Under the pieces are notes generated by a model. It had not been told where the DNA came from and did no database searches. It saw nothing but the letters and a program-made list of their open reading frames with translations. This document shows, piece after piece, positions 8,266-16,336 of a stretch of DNA of 64,000 nt (position 1 is its first letter; every line of letters begins with the position of its first letter). The position numbers were made by a program, and so were the translations under genes. The stretch spans positions 169,889 to 233,888 of the forward strand of contig JBGTKP010000033.1 in the NCBI GenBank assembly GCA_041744575.1, in the 5' to 3' direction. The stretch comes from JTS-RE37 sp041744575. Lineage in GTDB: Bacteria; Bacteroidota; Bacteroidia; Flavobacteriales; Flavobacteriaceae.

Positions 8266-10056
8266 ATCGAGATCAAATTCCTTTCTCAGCAGATCGATAG
8301 CTGGATTTTTTTCCCGTAATTTCTGGTATTTCTCCTCCGGAGTGAAGGCGTATTTTTTGGCATTTTCTTCATTGACGACAATATTTATCGAAAGACTGTG
8401 ATTATTCAGCTTATTTCTCAGGTATCCCAATAGTTCCCCTTGTTCCTTTTCTATTTCTTTCTTCATGCTTTGGTTGGGAAGTTCCAGGCGAATTACAGAA
8501 TTTTCCAGCAATCTGGGCAGGTCTGTGCTTAAATTGGAGGCCAGTATTTTCCGCCCTTCCGATTCCAGTTTCTTGACATAGTCCGCCCAATGCCGTTGCA
8601 GGTCGATATCTTTGAAAATTTCATTCGGTAGAAGGGAATCGTCTGTAGCCTCATCAGTACGGGCCTCCTGGTGTTCCTTTTTTGCCCTTAAACTCGATAT
8701 GGAAAGCCCTGAGACCCTTTTAACGCCTTCGCGCAGCCTTACTTTTCCGGGAAGTTCGGATTCCATTACTTCCTGTGGTGCTTGCGACTGCCCTTTGAAG
8801 ACATTTTGATTATCTATGGGGGGATCTGCGGCACCCACTTCCGGGAGGGAATTGCCTGAATCCGGATCGTCAGCCTGTGTCGTGGATTCCGGCCTGAGTA
8901 CTTTTGGAACTTCTTCCGGAACTTTGTGATTCTTTCTGAAACGGGCCGCAGGAAGGATTGAATACGCCGGAAGGCTCAGCGGAGCACTATTTTTTTTTTC
9001 GGATTCCTGTAGGGAAGCCAGTTTCATGAGGGTCAATTCTACAAGGAGCCGGTGATTCCGGCTGGTTTTGTATTTAAGCTCACAGTCATTGGCCAGATCA
9101 AGCGCCCTTAATAAAAAGGATTCCTCCGCCTTTTGGGATTGTTCCAGGTACTGGACCTTGGCTTTTTCGCCTGTTTCAATCAGGATCTGGGTAGATTTAT
9201 GGCGGGAAACGAGCAAGTCCCTGAAATGGCTTGCAAGTCCTGCAATAAAGTGGTGTCCTTCAAATCCCTGGGCGAGGATGTCGTTGAACAGGATTAAAAG
9301 ATCGGGGATGTTGTTGGAGAGGATCAGTTCAGTGGCCGCAAAATAGGTGTCATTATCAAGGACGTTAAGGTTTTCTGTGACCGCTTTCCTGGTCAGCTCT
9401 TTTCCGCTGTAACTCACTACCCTGTCAAAGATGGACAGGGCATCCCTCATGGCACCGTCGGCCTTTCGGGCTATGATATGCAGGGCGTCCTCTTCTGCAT
9501 GCACTCCCTGCTCTTCCGCAATATGTTTCAAATAAGCGGCGGCATCCTTGATGGTGATCCGTTTAAAATCGAATATCTGACATCTGGATAAAATGGTAGG
9601 GATGATCTTGTGCTTTTCCGTAGTGGCCAGTATGAATATGGCATGCCTGGGAGGCTCTTCAAGAGTTTTTAGAAAGGCATTGAATGCCGCCTGAGATAAC
9701 ATGTGCACTTCATCAATGATATATACCTTGTATTTACCCACCTGTGGGGGAATGCGTACCTGGTCAATCAGATTCCTGATATCATCCACTGAATTATTAG
9801 AAGCTGCATCCAGTTCAAAGATATTAAAGGCAAAATCCTCATCTTCTCTGATGGAATCATCCATGTTGATCTGTTTGGCCAAAATTCGAGCGCAGGTGGT
9901 CTTACCTACCCCCCTGGGACCGCAGAAAAGAAGTGCCTGTGCTAAATGATTGCTTTTAATAGCGTTGGTCAGTGTATTGGTAATGGAACTCTGCCCCACA
10001 ACATCCTCAAAAGACTGCGGTCTGTATTTTCTGGCTGAGACAATAAATGGTTCCAA
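8260..10056 (-). CDS. dnaX: DNA polymerase III subunit gamma/tau
   Basis: 598-aa clamp-loader ATPase. AAA+ motifs are clear: Walker A GPRGVGKTT (about 46-54), the ELDAASNNSVDDIR stretch, Walker B YIIDEVHMLS (about 112-121), sensor 1 ATTEKHKIIPTILSRCQIF (about 145-163). Clamp-loader domain III runs to about 350. A low-complexity linker (about 355-480) and a C-terminal tau region follow. The four-cysteine zinc module found between Walker A and ELDAAS in most bacteria is replaced by an acidic segment (MDDSIREDEDFAFN). Codons 353-356 are GAA AAA AAA AAT, a run of ten A; a -1 shift there runs straight into UAG and would yield a 356-aa gamma-like form (see findings). Single-gene transcript, divergent from rnpB. 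Confidence 0.95.
   Translation of the reverse strand: MEPFIVSARKYRPQSFEDVVGQSSITNTLTNAIKSNHLAQALLFCGPRGVGKTTCARILAKQINMDDSIREDEDFAFNIFELDAASNNSVDDIRNLIDQVRIPPQVGKYKVYIIDEVHMLSQAAFNAFLKTLEEPPRHAIFILATTEKHKIIPTILSRCQIFDFKRITIKDAAAYLKHIAEEQGVHAEEDALHIIARKADGAMRDALSIFDRVVSYSGKELTRKAVTENLNVLDNDTYFAATELILSNNIPDLLILFNDILAQGFEGHHFIAGLASHFRDLLVSRHKSTQILIETGEKAKVQYLEQSQKAEESFLLRALDLANDCELKYKTSRNHRLLVELTLMKLASLQESEKKNSAPLSLPAYSILPAARFRKNHKVPEEVPKVLRPESTTQADDPDSGNSLPEVGAADPPIDNQNVFKGQSQAPQEVMESELPGKVRLREGVKRVSGLSISSLRAKKEHQEARTDEATDDSLLPNEIFKDIDLQRHWADYVKKLESEGRKILASNLSTDLPRLLENSVIRLELPNQSMKKEIEKEQGELLGYLRNKLNNHSLSINIVVNEENAKKYAFTPEEKYQKLREKNPAIDLLRKEFDLDL
8990..8999 (-). promoter_or_regulatory. Candidate slippery A10 run in dnaX
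   Basis: Ten consecutive A on the dnaX strand at codons 353-356, directly followed by TAG in the -1 frame. An AGGA sequence lies about six bases upstream. E. coli dnaX makes gamma by -1 ribosomal shifting on A AAA AAG, and Thermus dnaX does so by transcriptional slippage on an A run. This site fits either mechanism and sits just after clamp-loader domain III. Usage is not shown by the sequence itself. Confidence 0.5.
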
Positions 10057-10145
10057 AGAAACTGATTTAGTACTTTACTATAGGATAATAAGGTGCTGAT
10101 CGCGGGTCCGGTAATGGATCCGCTGATCCGCCATACGGTCTTCTG

Positions 10146-10179
10146 CAAATATAAAGATAGCCCGATATTATGACCTCAA
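10146..10179 (-). promoter_or_regulatory. Candidate dnaX promoter
   Basis: On the minus strand, TTG (10179-10177), 23 bases, then TATATTTG (10153-10146), a perfect TAnnTTTG -7 element. This would give a leader of about 80 bases before the dnaX ATG. An inverted repeat (TGACCT and AGGTCA, 10171-10190) overlaps the -33 side. The spacing is at the long end of the accepted range. Confidence 0.4.
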
Positions 10180-10218
10180 TTTAAAGGTCATATCCCCGGT
10201 TTTTATCAACAATTGCTT

Positions 10219-10226
10219 TAAATTTG
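10219..10226 (+). promoter_or_regulatory. Candidate -7 element for rnpB
   Basis: TAAATTTG is a perfect match to the Bacteroidota -7 consensus. It ends six bases before the first P1 helix base of RNase P RNA (10232), exactly where initiation would be expected. The -33 region is only T-rich, without a clean TTG. Confidence 0.5.
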
Positions 10227-10229
10227 CAG

Positions 10230-10557
10230 GTAGCAGGCCACCTTATCGCTGTAAGCCGGTAACCCCGGTATTATGGAGGAAAGTCCGGACACCAGAGTGC
10301 GGCATAGCGGGTAACGCCCGTCGTCCCATGCTATTATGGGATGGGACAGGACCAGTGCAACAGAAAGCAAGTACAGGTAATGCTGTAGTGAAATCAGGTA
10401 AACTCTATGCGGTGAAACGCCATGTAAATCAGTGCACGAGGGCTGCACGCCCGAGCTGAAGGGTAGGCGGATAGAACTTACGGGTAACCGTAAGTCCAGA
10501 TAAATGATAAGGGTCACGCCAACGGCGTGTTACAGAATCCGGCTTATGGCCTGCTTT
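10230..10557 (+). ncRNA. rnpB: RNase P RNA (bacterial class A)
   Basis: Catalytic RNA of ribonuclease P, which trims the 5' leader of precursor tRNAs. The outer P1 helix is visible as AGCAGGCCA (10232-10240) pairing with TGGCCTGCT (10547-10555). Universal core sequences are present in the right order: GAGGAAAGTCCGGAC near 10274-10288, ACAGAAAGCA near 10360, GGTAAACTC with GGTGAAACGCC near 10398-10424, AGGGTAGGCGG near 10460, and ACAGAATCCGGCTTATGG (10532-10549) near the 3' end. Length about 328 nt is normal. T's follow the P1 3' strand. A long open frame on the opposite strand here is a by-product of the RNA. Confidence 0.95.
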
Positions 10558-10600
10558 TATTAATTACCTGGCCTGCTATGTTCAATTGTTCTCCGTGTAT

Positions 10601-11152
10601 TCAATGATTCTGGTCTGACTGCTCAAAAAAACTAAAAACACTCCCTCCGTACTTCCGTTGCCAGGAGAAACCGGGCAAGCCAGAAAGATCCGTATGCCTG
10701 GAGTGTTCTATGATGAGGACGCCGTCATCTATAACCATCCCAGAATTGAAGCTCAATTCAGAAATTCTGGAGAAATCTGCGTCAGAGAGCCCATAGGGCG
10801 GATCTGCAAAAATGATGTCGAAAGACCTTCGGGCAGTAGTCAGGTAATTGAACACTTCTTTTTTGATAACCTGGATGGGAAAATCAAAGGCCTTGGTTAC
10901 CTCAGAAATAAACCGCACACAGCGCAGCTCCTCATCAACGGCAACAATTTCTGGCACGCCCCTGGAGGCAAATTCAAAGCTGATATTGCCTGTACCGGCA
11001 AAAAGATCCAGTACGCTAATCTCTTCAAAAAAATACCTGTTGTGTAATATGTTGAAAAGAGCCTCCTTTGCCATGTCCGTTGTAGGCCTTACGGGCAAGC
11101 CTTTGGGCGGATTAATCCTCCTGCCCTTGTATGTGCCTGAAATAATCCGCAT
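10601..11152 (-). CDS. rsmD: 16S rRNA (guanine966-N2)-methyltransferase RsmD
   Basis: 183-aa SAM-dependent methyltransferase that modifies G966 of 16S rRNA on the assembling small subunit. The RsmD start MRIISGTYKGRRI, the binding segment RPTTDMAKEALFNIL (about 22-36), SAM motif I VLDLFAGTGNISFEFASRG (about 47-65) and the N6/N2 methylase catalytic motif FADPPYGL (about 115-122) are all present. Length is typical. It overlaps the stop of the DUF3822 gene by one base (shared at 11152), so the two are translationally coupled. It ends opposite the 3' side of rnpB. Confidence 0.95.
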   Translation of the reverse strand: MRIISGTYKGRRINPPKGLPVRPTTDMAKEALFNILHNRYFFEEISVLDLFAGTGNISFEFASRGVPEIVAVDEELRCVRFISEVTKAFDFPIQVIKKEVFNYLTTARRSFDIIFADPPYGLSDADFSRISELSFNSGMVIDDGVLIIEHSRHTDLSGLPGFSWQRKYGGSVFSFFEQSDQNH

Positions 11153-11985
11153 TACAGGGTGTTCATCACGGTAAAGTCGATGGAGTCAGTGATACTTCCC
11201 GCTACGGGATAACCGGGTACGCTCGGGATAAAAACGGAAAGGTGCCGGATGTATTCCTGACAGACCTCATAGATCTCATCTCCTTCTTCCACGGTCCCGA
11301 ATAGCCGGAGCCTGAGGGTTGCGGCATCCATTTTTAACTGTTCGAGGGTGAAGAGCAGGTAATAGATAAAATCTTCCCTGGAATTGAACCTGAAGCTGTT
11401 ATAATAACGCAAATCCTTTTGGCCGAGAATGGCAATATCCATTTGTTGCTCTGACACATGAACATAACATACAGGTTCCTTACCATTCTGGTGCGATTTC
11501 AACAACGCCTCGACCAGGACGGTTGCGGTATGCTTATAAATGAAGGGGCCGAAAAGCTCGTAAATATAATTGTTGATATTGATAAAAGGGACGTACACGT
11601 TCACAATGTCATAAGTTGCCATTTCATCGTAGACAACCAGATCATTCGCCAGTATCTTCGCGTTGAACTTGAGATAATTGGCGATTTCTTCCTTGACAAA
11701 CAGGGCCTTTGGTACCAGGGTAAAAAGGCTGTTCCTGTGAATAACCACCACCTCCTGGAATTCGTATTTCAGTACACGCTCTTCTTTAAGAAGTTCCTTT
11801 AATTTTTTTTGTAATTCGTAGGGAGAAAGCTCCTTGCCAAAACTCACAGTTCTGCTCTGGGTGATCGTATTGGCTATCGTATCAAAAATGCAAAAAGAAA
11901 GTCCATTCAGACTGACCTGAATGGACAATTTATGATACTTTTCAGAGAGGGATTCCCCGCTAATTTGATTGTCCTCTTTTATCAT
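11152..11985 (-). CDS. DUF3822 family protein
   Basis: 277-aa cytoplasmic protein of the Bacteroidota-specific DUF3822 family, which has a divided actin/RNase-H-like ATPase appearance but no proven function. Typical stretches are YHKLSIQVSLNGLSFCIFD near the N-terminus and DLVVYDEMATYDIVNVYVPF in the middle. An upstream in-frame ATG at 12006 would add seven residues. 11985 was chosen because the family normally starts a short distance before the KLSIQ strand; either start overlaps the preceding gene (26 or 47 bases). It is sandwiched between the hypothetical at 11960-12613 and rsmD, a pairing common in Flavobacteriaceae. Function unknown. Confidence 0.85.
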   Translation of the reverse strand: MIKEDNQISGESLSEKYHKLSIQVSLNGLSFCIFDTIANTITQSRTVSFGKELSPYELQKKLKELLKEERVLKYEFQEVVVIHRNSLFTLVPKALFVKEEIANYLKFNAKILANDLVVYDEMATYDIVNVYVPFININNYIYELFGPFIYKHTATVLVEALLKSHQNGKEPVCYVHVSEQQMDIAILGQKDLRYYNSFRFNSREDFIYYLLFTLEQLKMDAATLRLRLFGTVEEGDEIYEVCQEYIRHLSVFIPSVPGYPVAGSITDSIDFTVMNTL

Positions 11986-12613
11986 AGACCGGGGGCCAGT
12001 TACCACTGGTGCTAACTTCAGTCAGAGAACCGACTCTAATTTCGGATCCATTCACCTGTTCCACACCAATCTGTGCATTTTCTCGGGATAAAAGGTCTTT
12101 TGGTTGATCATAAAGAACAACGGCCTTGGCCACCTTAGCTTCGAAGACCGGGACTTTGTAACCTGTCTTATCCAAAACGGCTGATTTCATTTCAAATTTT
12201 TCCCCATTCTGGGCATAGGGAACATTCATCATTGATTTATATCGATCATCATTCTTAAACAGCGAATCCTTCACTGCCACGAAGCCGAGCGTATCTACGA
12301 TCTTAACCTCTTTCAAAAGATCAATCTGATACGTTTTGTCAAATTCCATAAATGACGAATCCCTTTGCTGGGTAATGGTATATTTACCTGTATCGACAAA
12401 TTTTATAAGGCTGTTAAAGTCATTCGCATATTTTCCATTAACCGTCTTATAAGCTTCCTGCGAGTTGCGAATATCCCTGAGTTTGGATATGACCTGGGTA
12501 AACCGTTCCCCTTTTACCTCATTGAATTGTATGGGACCGGTGACCGATTGATAGATGAGATAGCCCAGAAAAATACACACGATCCAAAGTACAATTTGAA
12601 ATACGTTTCTCAT
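11960..12613 (-). CDS. Conserved hypothetical protein with N-terminal membrane anchor
   Basis: 217-aa protein with one hydrophobic segment right at the N-terminus (VFQIVLWIVCIFLGYLIYQ, about 4-22), then a hydrophilic domain rich in charged residues (FTQVISKLRDIRNSQEAYKTVNGKYANDFNSL). The arrangement resembles a pseudopilin-like anchor plus soluble domain, but no prepilin cleavage motif is seen. It probably projects into the periplasm. First gene of a three-gene minus-strand operon with DUF3822 and rsmD; its 3' end overlaps the DUF3822 start. No named family is recognised. Confidence 0.75.
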   Translation of the reverse strand: MRNVFQIVLWIVCIFLGYLIYQSVTGPIQFNEVKGERFTQVISKLRDIRNSQEAYKTVNGKYANDFNSLIKFVDTGKYTITQQRDSSFMEFDKTYQIDLLKEVKIVDTLGFVAVKDSLFKNDDRYKSMMNVPYAQNGEKFEMKSAVLDKTGYKVPVFEAKVAKAVVLYDQPKDLLSRENAQIGVEQVNGSEIRVGSLTEVSTSGNWPPVYDKRGQSN

Positions 12614-12682
12614 TAGGAAATGGCTTTAATTATAATTAGTGGTTCTCACAAATCTACAATTTTTTTTTAATCGTAAAAGGTT

Positions 12683-12709
12683 TTGCCCCAAAATTCCTCT
12701 TTATCTTTG
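12683..12709 (+). promoter_or_regulatory. Candidate promoter of the RecD-like helicase gene
   Basis: TTG (12683-12685), 16 bases, then TATCTTTG (12702-12709), a perfect match to TAnnTTTG. The -7 element ends only seven bases before the ATG at 12717, so the transcript would be leaderless or nearly so if this promoter is used. Confidence 0.35.
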
Positions 12710-12716
12710 AAAGCCT

Positions 12717-14156
12717 ATGACTACGCTTACAACCCCTGTTTTTTTTAGCATTCTCAAAGAAAATTTCCCTCACATCCCCACCGTGAAACAGGCCATTGCA
12801 CTGGAGCGGCTGGCCGCTTTCGTTTTATCAGAAAAAAGTGGTGAGATTTTTCTGTTAAGGGGGTATGCCGGAACGGGTAAGACCACCATTATAGGAGATT
12901 TGGTCAACCAGTTGTGGAAAACAAGGATGAAAGCCGTCCTTATGGCGCCCACGGGCAGGGCAGCCAAAGTGATGTCGGGCTATGCCGGCTGTCAGGCCTT
13001 TACCATCCACAGGAAGATTTACTTTCCTAAAAAGGAAAAGGGAGGGGGTATCCGGTTTGTTCTTGCCCCGAACAAGCATAAGAACACGCTGTTTATTGTG
13101 GATGAGGCCTCGATGATCCCGGATTCCCCCGCTGATTCCAGGCTCTTCGATAACGGCGCGTTACTGGATGACCTTATTCAGTATGTTTACTCAGGACATC
13201 ATTGTAAATTGGTGCTGCTTGGTGATACTGCGCAGTTACCTCCCGTTCGGTTGGAACTTAGTCCTGCCCTGGATGCGCGTCATCTAGCCTCCGTATATGG
13301 CAGGGAAGTCCGGGATATGGAGCTGGATGAAGTGGTCCGACAGGCAGAGGATTCAGGGATCCTGATGAATGCCACCCTGCTCCGCGAGCAGCTTAGATCC
13401 GGTTTTCACGAGAGCTTCCGGTTCCAGCTCGCTTCTTTTCCTGACATTGAAAGACTGGTGGAAGGCTTTGACATCCAGGAGGCAATTGAGACTTCCTACC
13501 GGCAAAATGGAAAGGAAGAAACGGCTCTTATCGTCAGATCCAATAAGCGAGCCAACCTCTACAATCAGAATATCAGGGAAAGGATATTGTTCCTGGACCA
13601 TGACCTGGCCGTTGGCGACTATATGATGGTTGTTAAGAATAATTATTTTTGGCTCGATACCGGCTCGGACGCAGGTTTTATAGCTAACGGAGATATTGTT
13701 GAGGTGCTGGAAATGTTTTCGATCAGGGAACTCTATGGTTTCAGGTTTGCCGAAGTTACAGTGAAAATGGTGGACTATCCAAAACAAAAACCTTTTCAGA
13801 CGGTGATCATGCTGGATACCATCCAGTCAGAAACCCCTTCCCTTTCCTATGAAGACAGTAACAGGCTCTATCAGGAGGTGATGCAGGACTATGCGGACGA
13901 AAAATCGAAGTACAAACGCTTCCTGGCAGTTAAAAACAACAAGTATTTTAATGCGCTTCAAGTCAAATTTTCCTATGCCATCACCTGTCATAAATCCCAG
14001 GGAGGTCAATGGAATACGGTCTTTGTAGAACAACCCTACCTTCCCGCAGGGGTGGATAAAGAATACCTTCGCTGGCTTTACACCGCCATCACCAGAGCGA
14101 AAAATCGATTGTTCCTCATCGGCTTTAAAAACGATTTTTTTGTTGAAGCGGAATAG
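12717..14156 (+). CDS. ATP-dependent RecD-like superfamily 1 DNA helicase
   Basis: 479-aa SF1B helicase related to RecD/Dda. Walker A is GYAGTGKTT (about 49-57), motif Ia MAPTGRAAKVM, Walker B IVDEASMI (about 126-133), motif III LGDTAQLPPV (about 168-177), then a UvrD/RecD-type C-terminal part with ITCHKSQGGQW (about 420-430) and YTAITRAKNRLFLIG (about 452-466). It lacks the long N-terminal extension of RecD2 and the RecBCD partners are not nearby, so it is a stand-alone helicase, probably in repair or replication restart. Single gene or first of two with DUF4126 (28 bases downstream). Confidence 0.9.
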   Translation: MTTLTTPVFFSILKENFPHIPTVKQAIALERLAAFVLSEKSGEIFLLRGYAGTGKTTIIGDLVNQLWKTRMKAVLMAPTGRAAKVMSGYAGCQAFTIHRKIYFPKKEKGGGIRFVLAPNKHKNTLFIVDEASMIPDSPADSRLFDNGALLDDLIQYVYSGHHCKLVLLGDTAQLPPVRLELSPALDARHLASVYGREVRDMELDEVVRQAEDSGILMNATLLREQLRSGFHESFRFQLASFPDIERLVEGFDIQEAIETSYRQNGKEETALIVRSNKRANLYNQNIRERILFLDHDLAVGDYMMVVKNNYFWLDTGSDAGFIANGDIVEVLEMFSIRELYGFRFAEVTVKMVDYPKQKPFQTVIMLDTIQSETPSLSYEDSNRLYQEVMQDYADEKSKYKRFLAVKNNKYFNALQVKFSYAITCHKSQGGQWNTVFVEQPYLPAGVDKEYLRWLYTAITRAKNRLFLIGFKNDFFVEAE

Positions 14157-14184
14157 CTTACTTTAGGGAGTAATCTACTTGTTC

Positions 14185-14757
14185 ATGACTTTGGAAACCT
14201 TGACCAGTGTTTTTTTGGGGATCGGCTTGGCCGCTTCTGTAGGTTTCAGGATTTTTTTACCATTGTTCGCATTAAGCCTTGCTTCCTTTTTTGATATTTT
14301 GTCGCTGAATCCCCATTGGGAATGGATGGGTCATACCGCAGCGGTTATCACCTTTGGAGTGGCCATGACAGCAGAAATTCTGGCCTACTTCATTCCCTGG
14401 TTCGATCATCTCCTTGACACCCTTGCCATACCTCTGGCGGCCATTGCCGGGACCGCTGTTATGGTTTCAACCCTTGCCGATATGTCCCCTCTCCTAACCT
14501 GGACACTGGCCATAATTGCCGGAGGAGGGACAGCAACAGTCATTAAAGGCAGTGCCGCCTCAGGAAGGGTAGCCTCAACAGTGAGCACCGGAGGAATCGG
14601 TAATCCACTGGTGACCCTTATTGAAACCGGGACAGCATCTGTTGTCGCTGTAGCGGCAGTTTTTGTTCCCGTCCTGGCTATAATTTTGGTGGTAATCATT
14701 TTGATCCTCATCTTTGCGGTCTATAAGAAGGTTAGAAGAGGATTTCGTTCAGGATGA
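14185..14757 (+). CDS. DUF4126 family membrane protein
   Basis: 190-aa protein with five to six hydrophobic helices. The N-terminal LGIGLAASVGFRIFLPLFALSL and the PWFDHLLDTLAIPLAAIAGT segment are family hallmarks, with a glycine/alanine-rich middle (AIIAGGGTATVIKGSAA) and a last helix near the C-terminus ending in basic residues. An upstream TTG at 14179 is possible, but the ATG at 14185 gives a natural start (MTLETLTSVFLGIG). No function is known for DUF4126; a channel or carrier role is only a guess. Separated from kdsB by 154 bases. Confidence 0.85.
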   Translation: MTLETLTSVFLGIGLAASVGFRIFLPLFALSLASFFDILSLNPHWEWMGHTAAVITFGVAMTAEILAYFIPWFDHLLDTLAIPLAAIAGTAVMVSTLADMSPLLTWTLAIIAGGGTATVIKGSAASGRVASTVSTGGIGNPLVTLIETGTASVVAVAAVFVPVLAIILVVIILILIFAVYKKVRRGFRSG

Positions 14758-14911
14758 GCAGTGTGTCTCTCAGGATCTGAGGGGGTACAAAGCGCATTGT
14801 GAACCTATAAAGGATACCGACATCTTTATTTCAGGTGGGGGGATCGAAGGCCCATTGTCAGATTTTACTGAATGGGTGCCCTAATGAGGAGTGTCAAATT
14901 AAAGTGAAAGT
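14758..14911. other. Intergenic region with an orphan open frame
   Basis: Between DUF4126 and kdsB. It holds a five-pair hairpin CTCAG-GAT-CTGAG (14769-14781). One plus-strand frame stays open up to TAA at 14882-14884 and contains no start codon that would make a gene. The last part reads like coding sequence (ISGGGIEGPLSDFTEWVP). It may be a gene remnant; no intact gene is supported. Confidence 0.3.
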
Positions 14912-15640
14912 TTGAAAATTATTGCCATGATTCCGGCCCGATATGCGGCCTCCCGGTTTCCTGCAAAACTGATGCAGGATCTTGGGGGGATGCCGGTGAT
15001 TGTCAGGACCTATGAAGCGGCGCTGAGGACAGGACTTTTTGATGCCGTTTTTGTTGTGACAGATAGTGACCTCATTTATGAGGCTGTAGAAAACGCAGGC
15101 GGCAAAGTCATCATGAGCAGTGAGACACATGAATGCGGCAGCGACCGGATTGCCGAGGCTGTTGAACCAATGGAGACAGATATCATCGTCAATGTGCAGG
15201 GTGATGAGCCATTTACCGACAAAGAAAGCCTTGCCGGCCTTCTTGAGGTATTTCATAATGACCCTGAAGAGGAAATCGATCTTGCGTCGCTTATGACAAG
15301 GATCACCCAAGAAGCGGAAATTAATAACCCAAATACCGTAAAGGTGATTGTAGATTCCAGACATTTCGCCCTTTACTTTTCAAGGTCACCGATTCCTTTT
15401 CACAGAAATAAGGAAATGGACGCAATATATTACAAGCACAAGGGGATTTATGCCTTTAGGAAACGTGCCCTGATGGATTTCCGCAGACTTCCCATGATGC
15501 CTCTGGAAATGATGGAAAAGATCGAAGCCATCAGGTATCTTGAATACGGCAAAAAAATTAAAATGGTGGAAACTAGTGTCAGTGGTATAGAAATCGATAC
15601 CCCGGAAGATTTGGAAAGAGCCAAAAAGGCATGGACATAG
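14912..15640 (+). CDS. kdsB: 3-deoxy-manno-octulosonate cytidylyltransferase
   Basis: 242-aa CMP-Kdo synthetase: activates Kdo with CTP for transfer to lipid A, a cytoplasmic step of LPS inner-core synthesis. Motifs are the nucleotide-binding start MIPARYAASRFPAKLM, VNVQGDEPF (about 92-100) and YFSRSPIPFHR (about 150-160). The start codon is TTG at 14912: homology demands the residues KIIA before MIPARY, the only in-frame ATG (14927) would remove them, and an in-frame stop lies at 14900. It overlaps the HAD gene by ten bases and sits upstream of a KdnB-like oxidoreductase, so the substrate could be Kdo or its 8-amino derivative. Confidence 0.93.
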   Translation: MKIIAMIPARYAASRFPAKLMQDLGGMPVIVRTYEAALRTGLFDAVFVVTDSDLIYEAVENAGGKVIMSSETHECGSDRIAEAVEPMETDIIVNVQGDEPFTDKESLAGLLEVFHNDPEEEIDLASLMTRITQEAEINNPNTVKVIVDSRHFALYFSRSPIPFHRNKEMDAIYYKHKGIYAFRKRALMDFRRLPMMPLEMMEKIEAIRYLEYGKKIKMVETSVSGIEIDTPEDLERAKKAWT

Positions 15641-16332
15641 ACTACAGCAAGGTATCGGTGATTGGTTTTGACGCAGATGACACCCTCTGGGTAAATGAAA
15701 CCTATTTCAGGGAGGCAGAAATAAAATTCTCAGAATTGCTGGAACACTTTGAAACAAAAAACAAGGTGGATCAGGAATTATTCAGGATAGAAATGGAGAA
15801 TCTGAGCCTTTATGGCTATGGTATCAAGGGTTTTATGTTGTCAATGATTGAATGCGCCCTGGAACTCTCTAATAATCATCTGAAACAGACAACCATCCTT
15901 GAAATATTGAATCTAGGTAAAGAAATGATACAAAGGCCTGTGGAACTATTGGAAGGTGTGGAGGAAGTGCTGGAGCATCTGGGCAAGAAGTACAGGCTCA
16001 TTGTTCTCACCAAAGGGGATCTTCTGGATCAGGAAAGAAAACTGGAACGATCCGGACTGTCAAGATATTTTCACCATGTGGAGGTACTCAGTGATAAAAA
16101 AGAGGAGAACTATCGCAATTTACTGGAGCACCTGGAAATTCCTATAACGGAATTTCTCATGATTGGAAACTCCCTGAAATCGGACATCCTGCCAATTGTC
16201 AGGCTTGGAGCACAAGCCGTTCATGTGCCCTTCCACACAACCTGGGCGCACGAAGAAGTAGCGCCGGAAGATATCATCGGCACCCACCTTACGGTAAACA
16301 ACATTAAAGAGATACTAAAATATCTTAATTAA
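15631..16332 (+). CDS. HAD superfamily hydrolase
   Basis: 233-aa haloacid-dehalogenase fold phosphatase. Motif I is FDADDTLW with nucleophile D14 and acid/base D16, motif II LTKGD (about 125-129), and motif IV MIGNSLKSDILP (about 177-188). A helical cap between residues about 20 and 95 places it in subfamily I. It overlaps kdsB by ten bases and precedes kdnB by four, so all three form one transcript. Kdo-8-phosphate phosphatase (KdsC) is smaller and capless, so this is not a standard KdsC. It may still dephosphorylate a sugar in the Kdo or LPS pathway, or be a general nucleotidase. Confidence 0.8.
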   Translation: MDIDYSKVSVIGFDADDTLWVNETYFREAEIKFSELLEHFETKNKVDQELFRIEMENLSLYGYGIKGFMLSMIECALELSNNHLKQTTILEILNLGKEMIQRPVELLEGVEEVLEHLGKKYRLIVLTKGDLLDQERKLERSGLSRYFHHVEVLSDKKEENYRNLLEHLEIPITEFLMIGNSLKSDILPIVRLGAQAVHVPFHTTWAHEEVAPEDIIGTHLTVNNIKEILKYLN

Positions 16333-16336
16333 GCTC

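Noticed and set aside
10218..10517. 99-codon open frame on the minus strand
   Set aside because: It lies inside RNase P RNA on the opposite strand and has no protein features.
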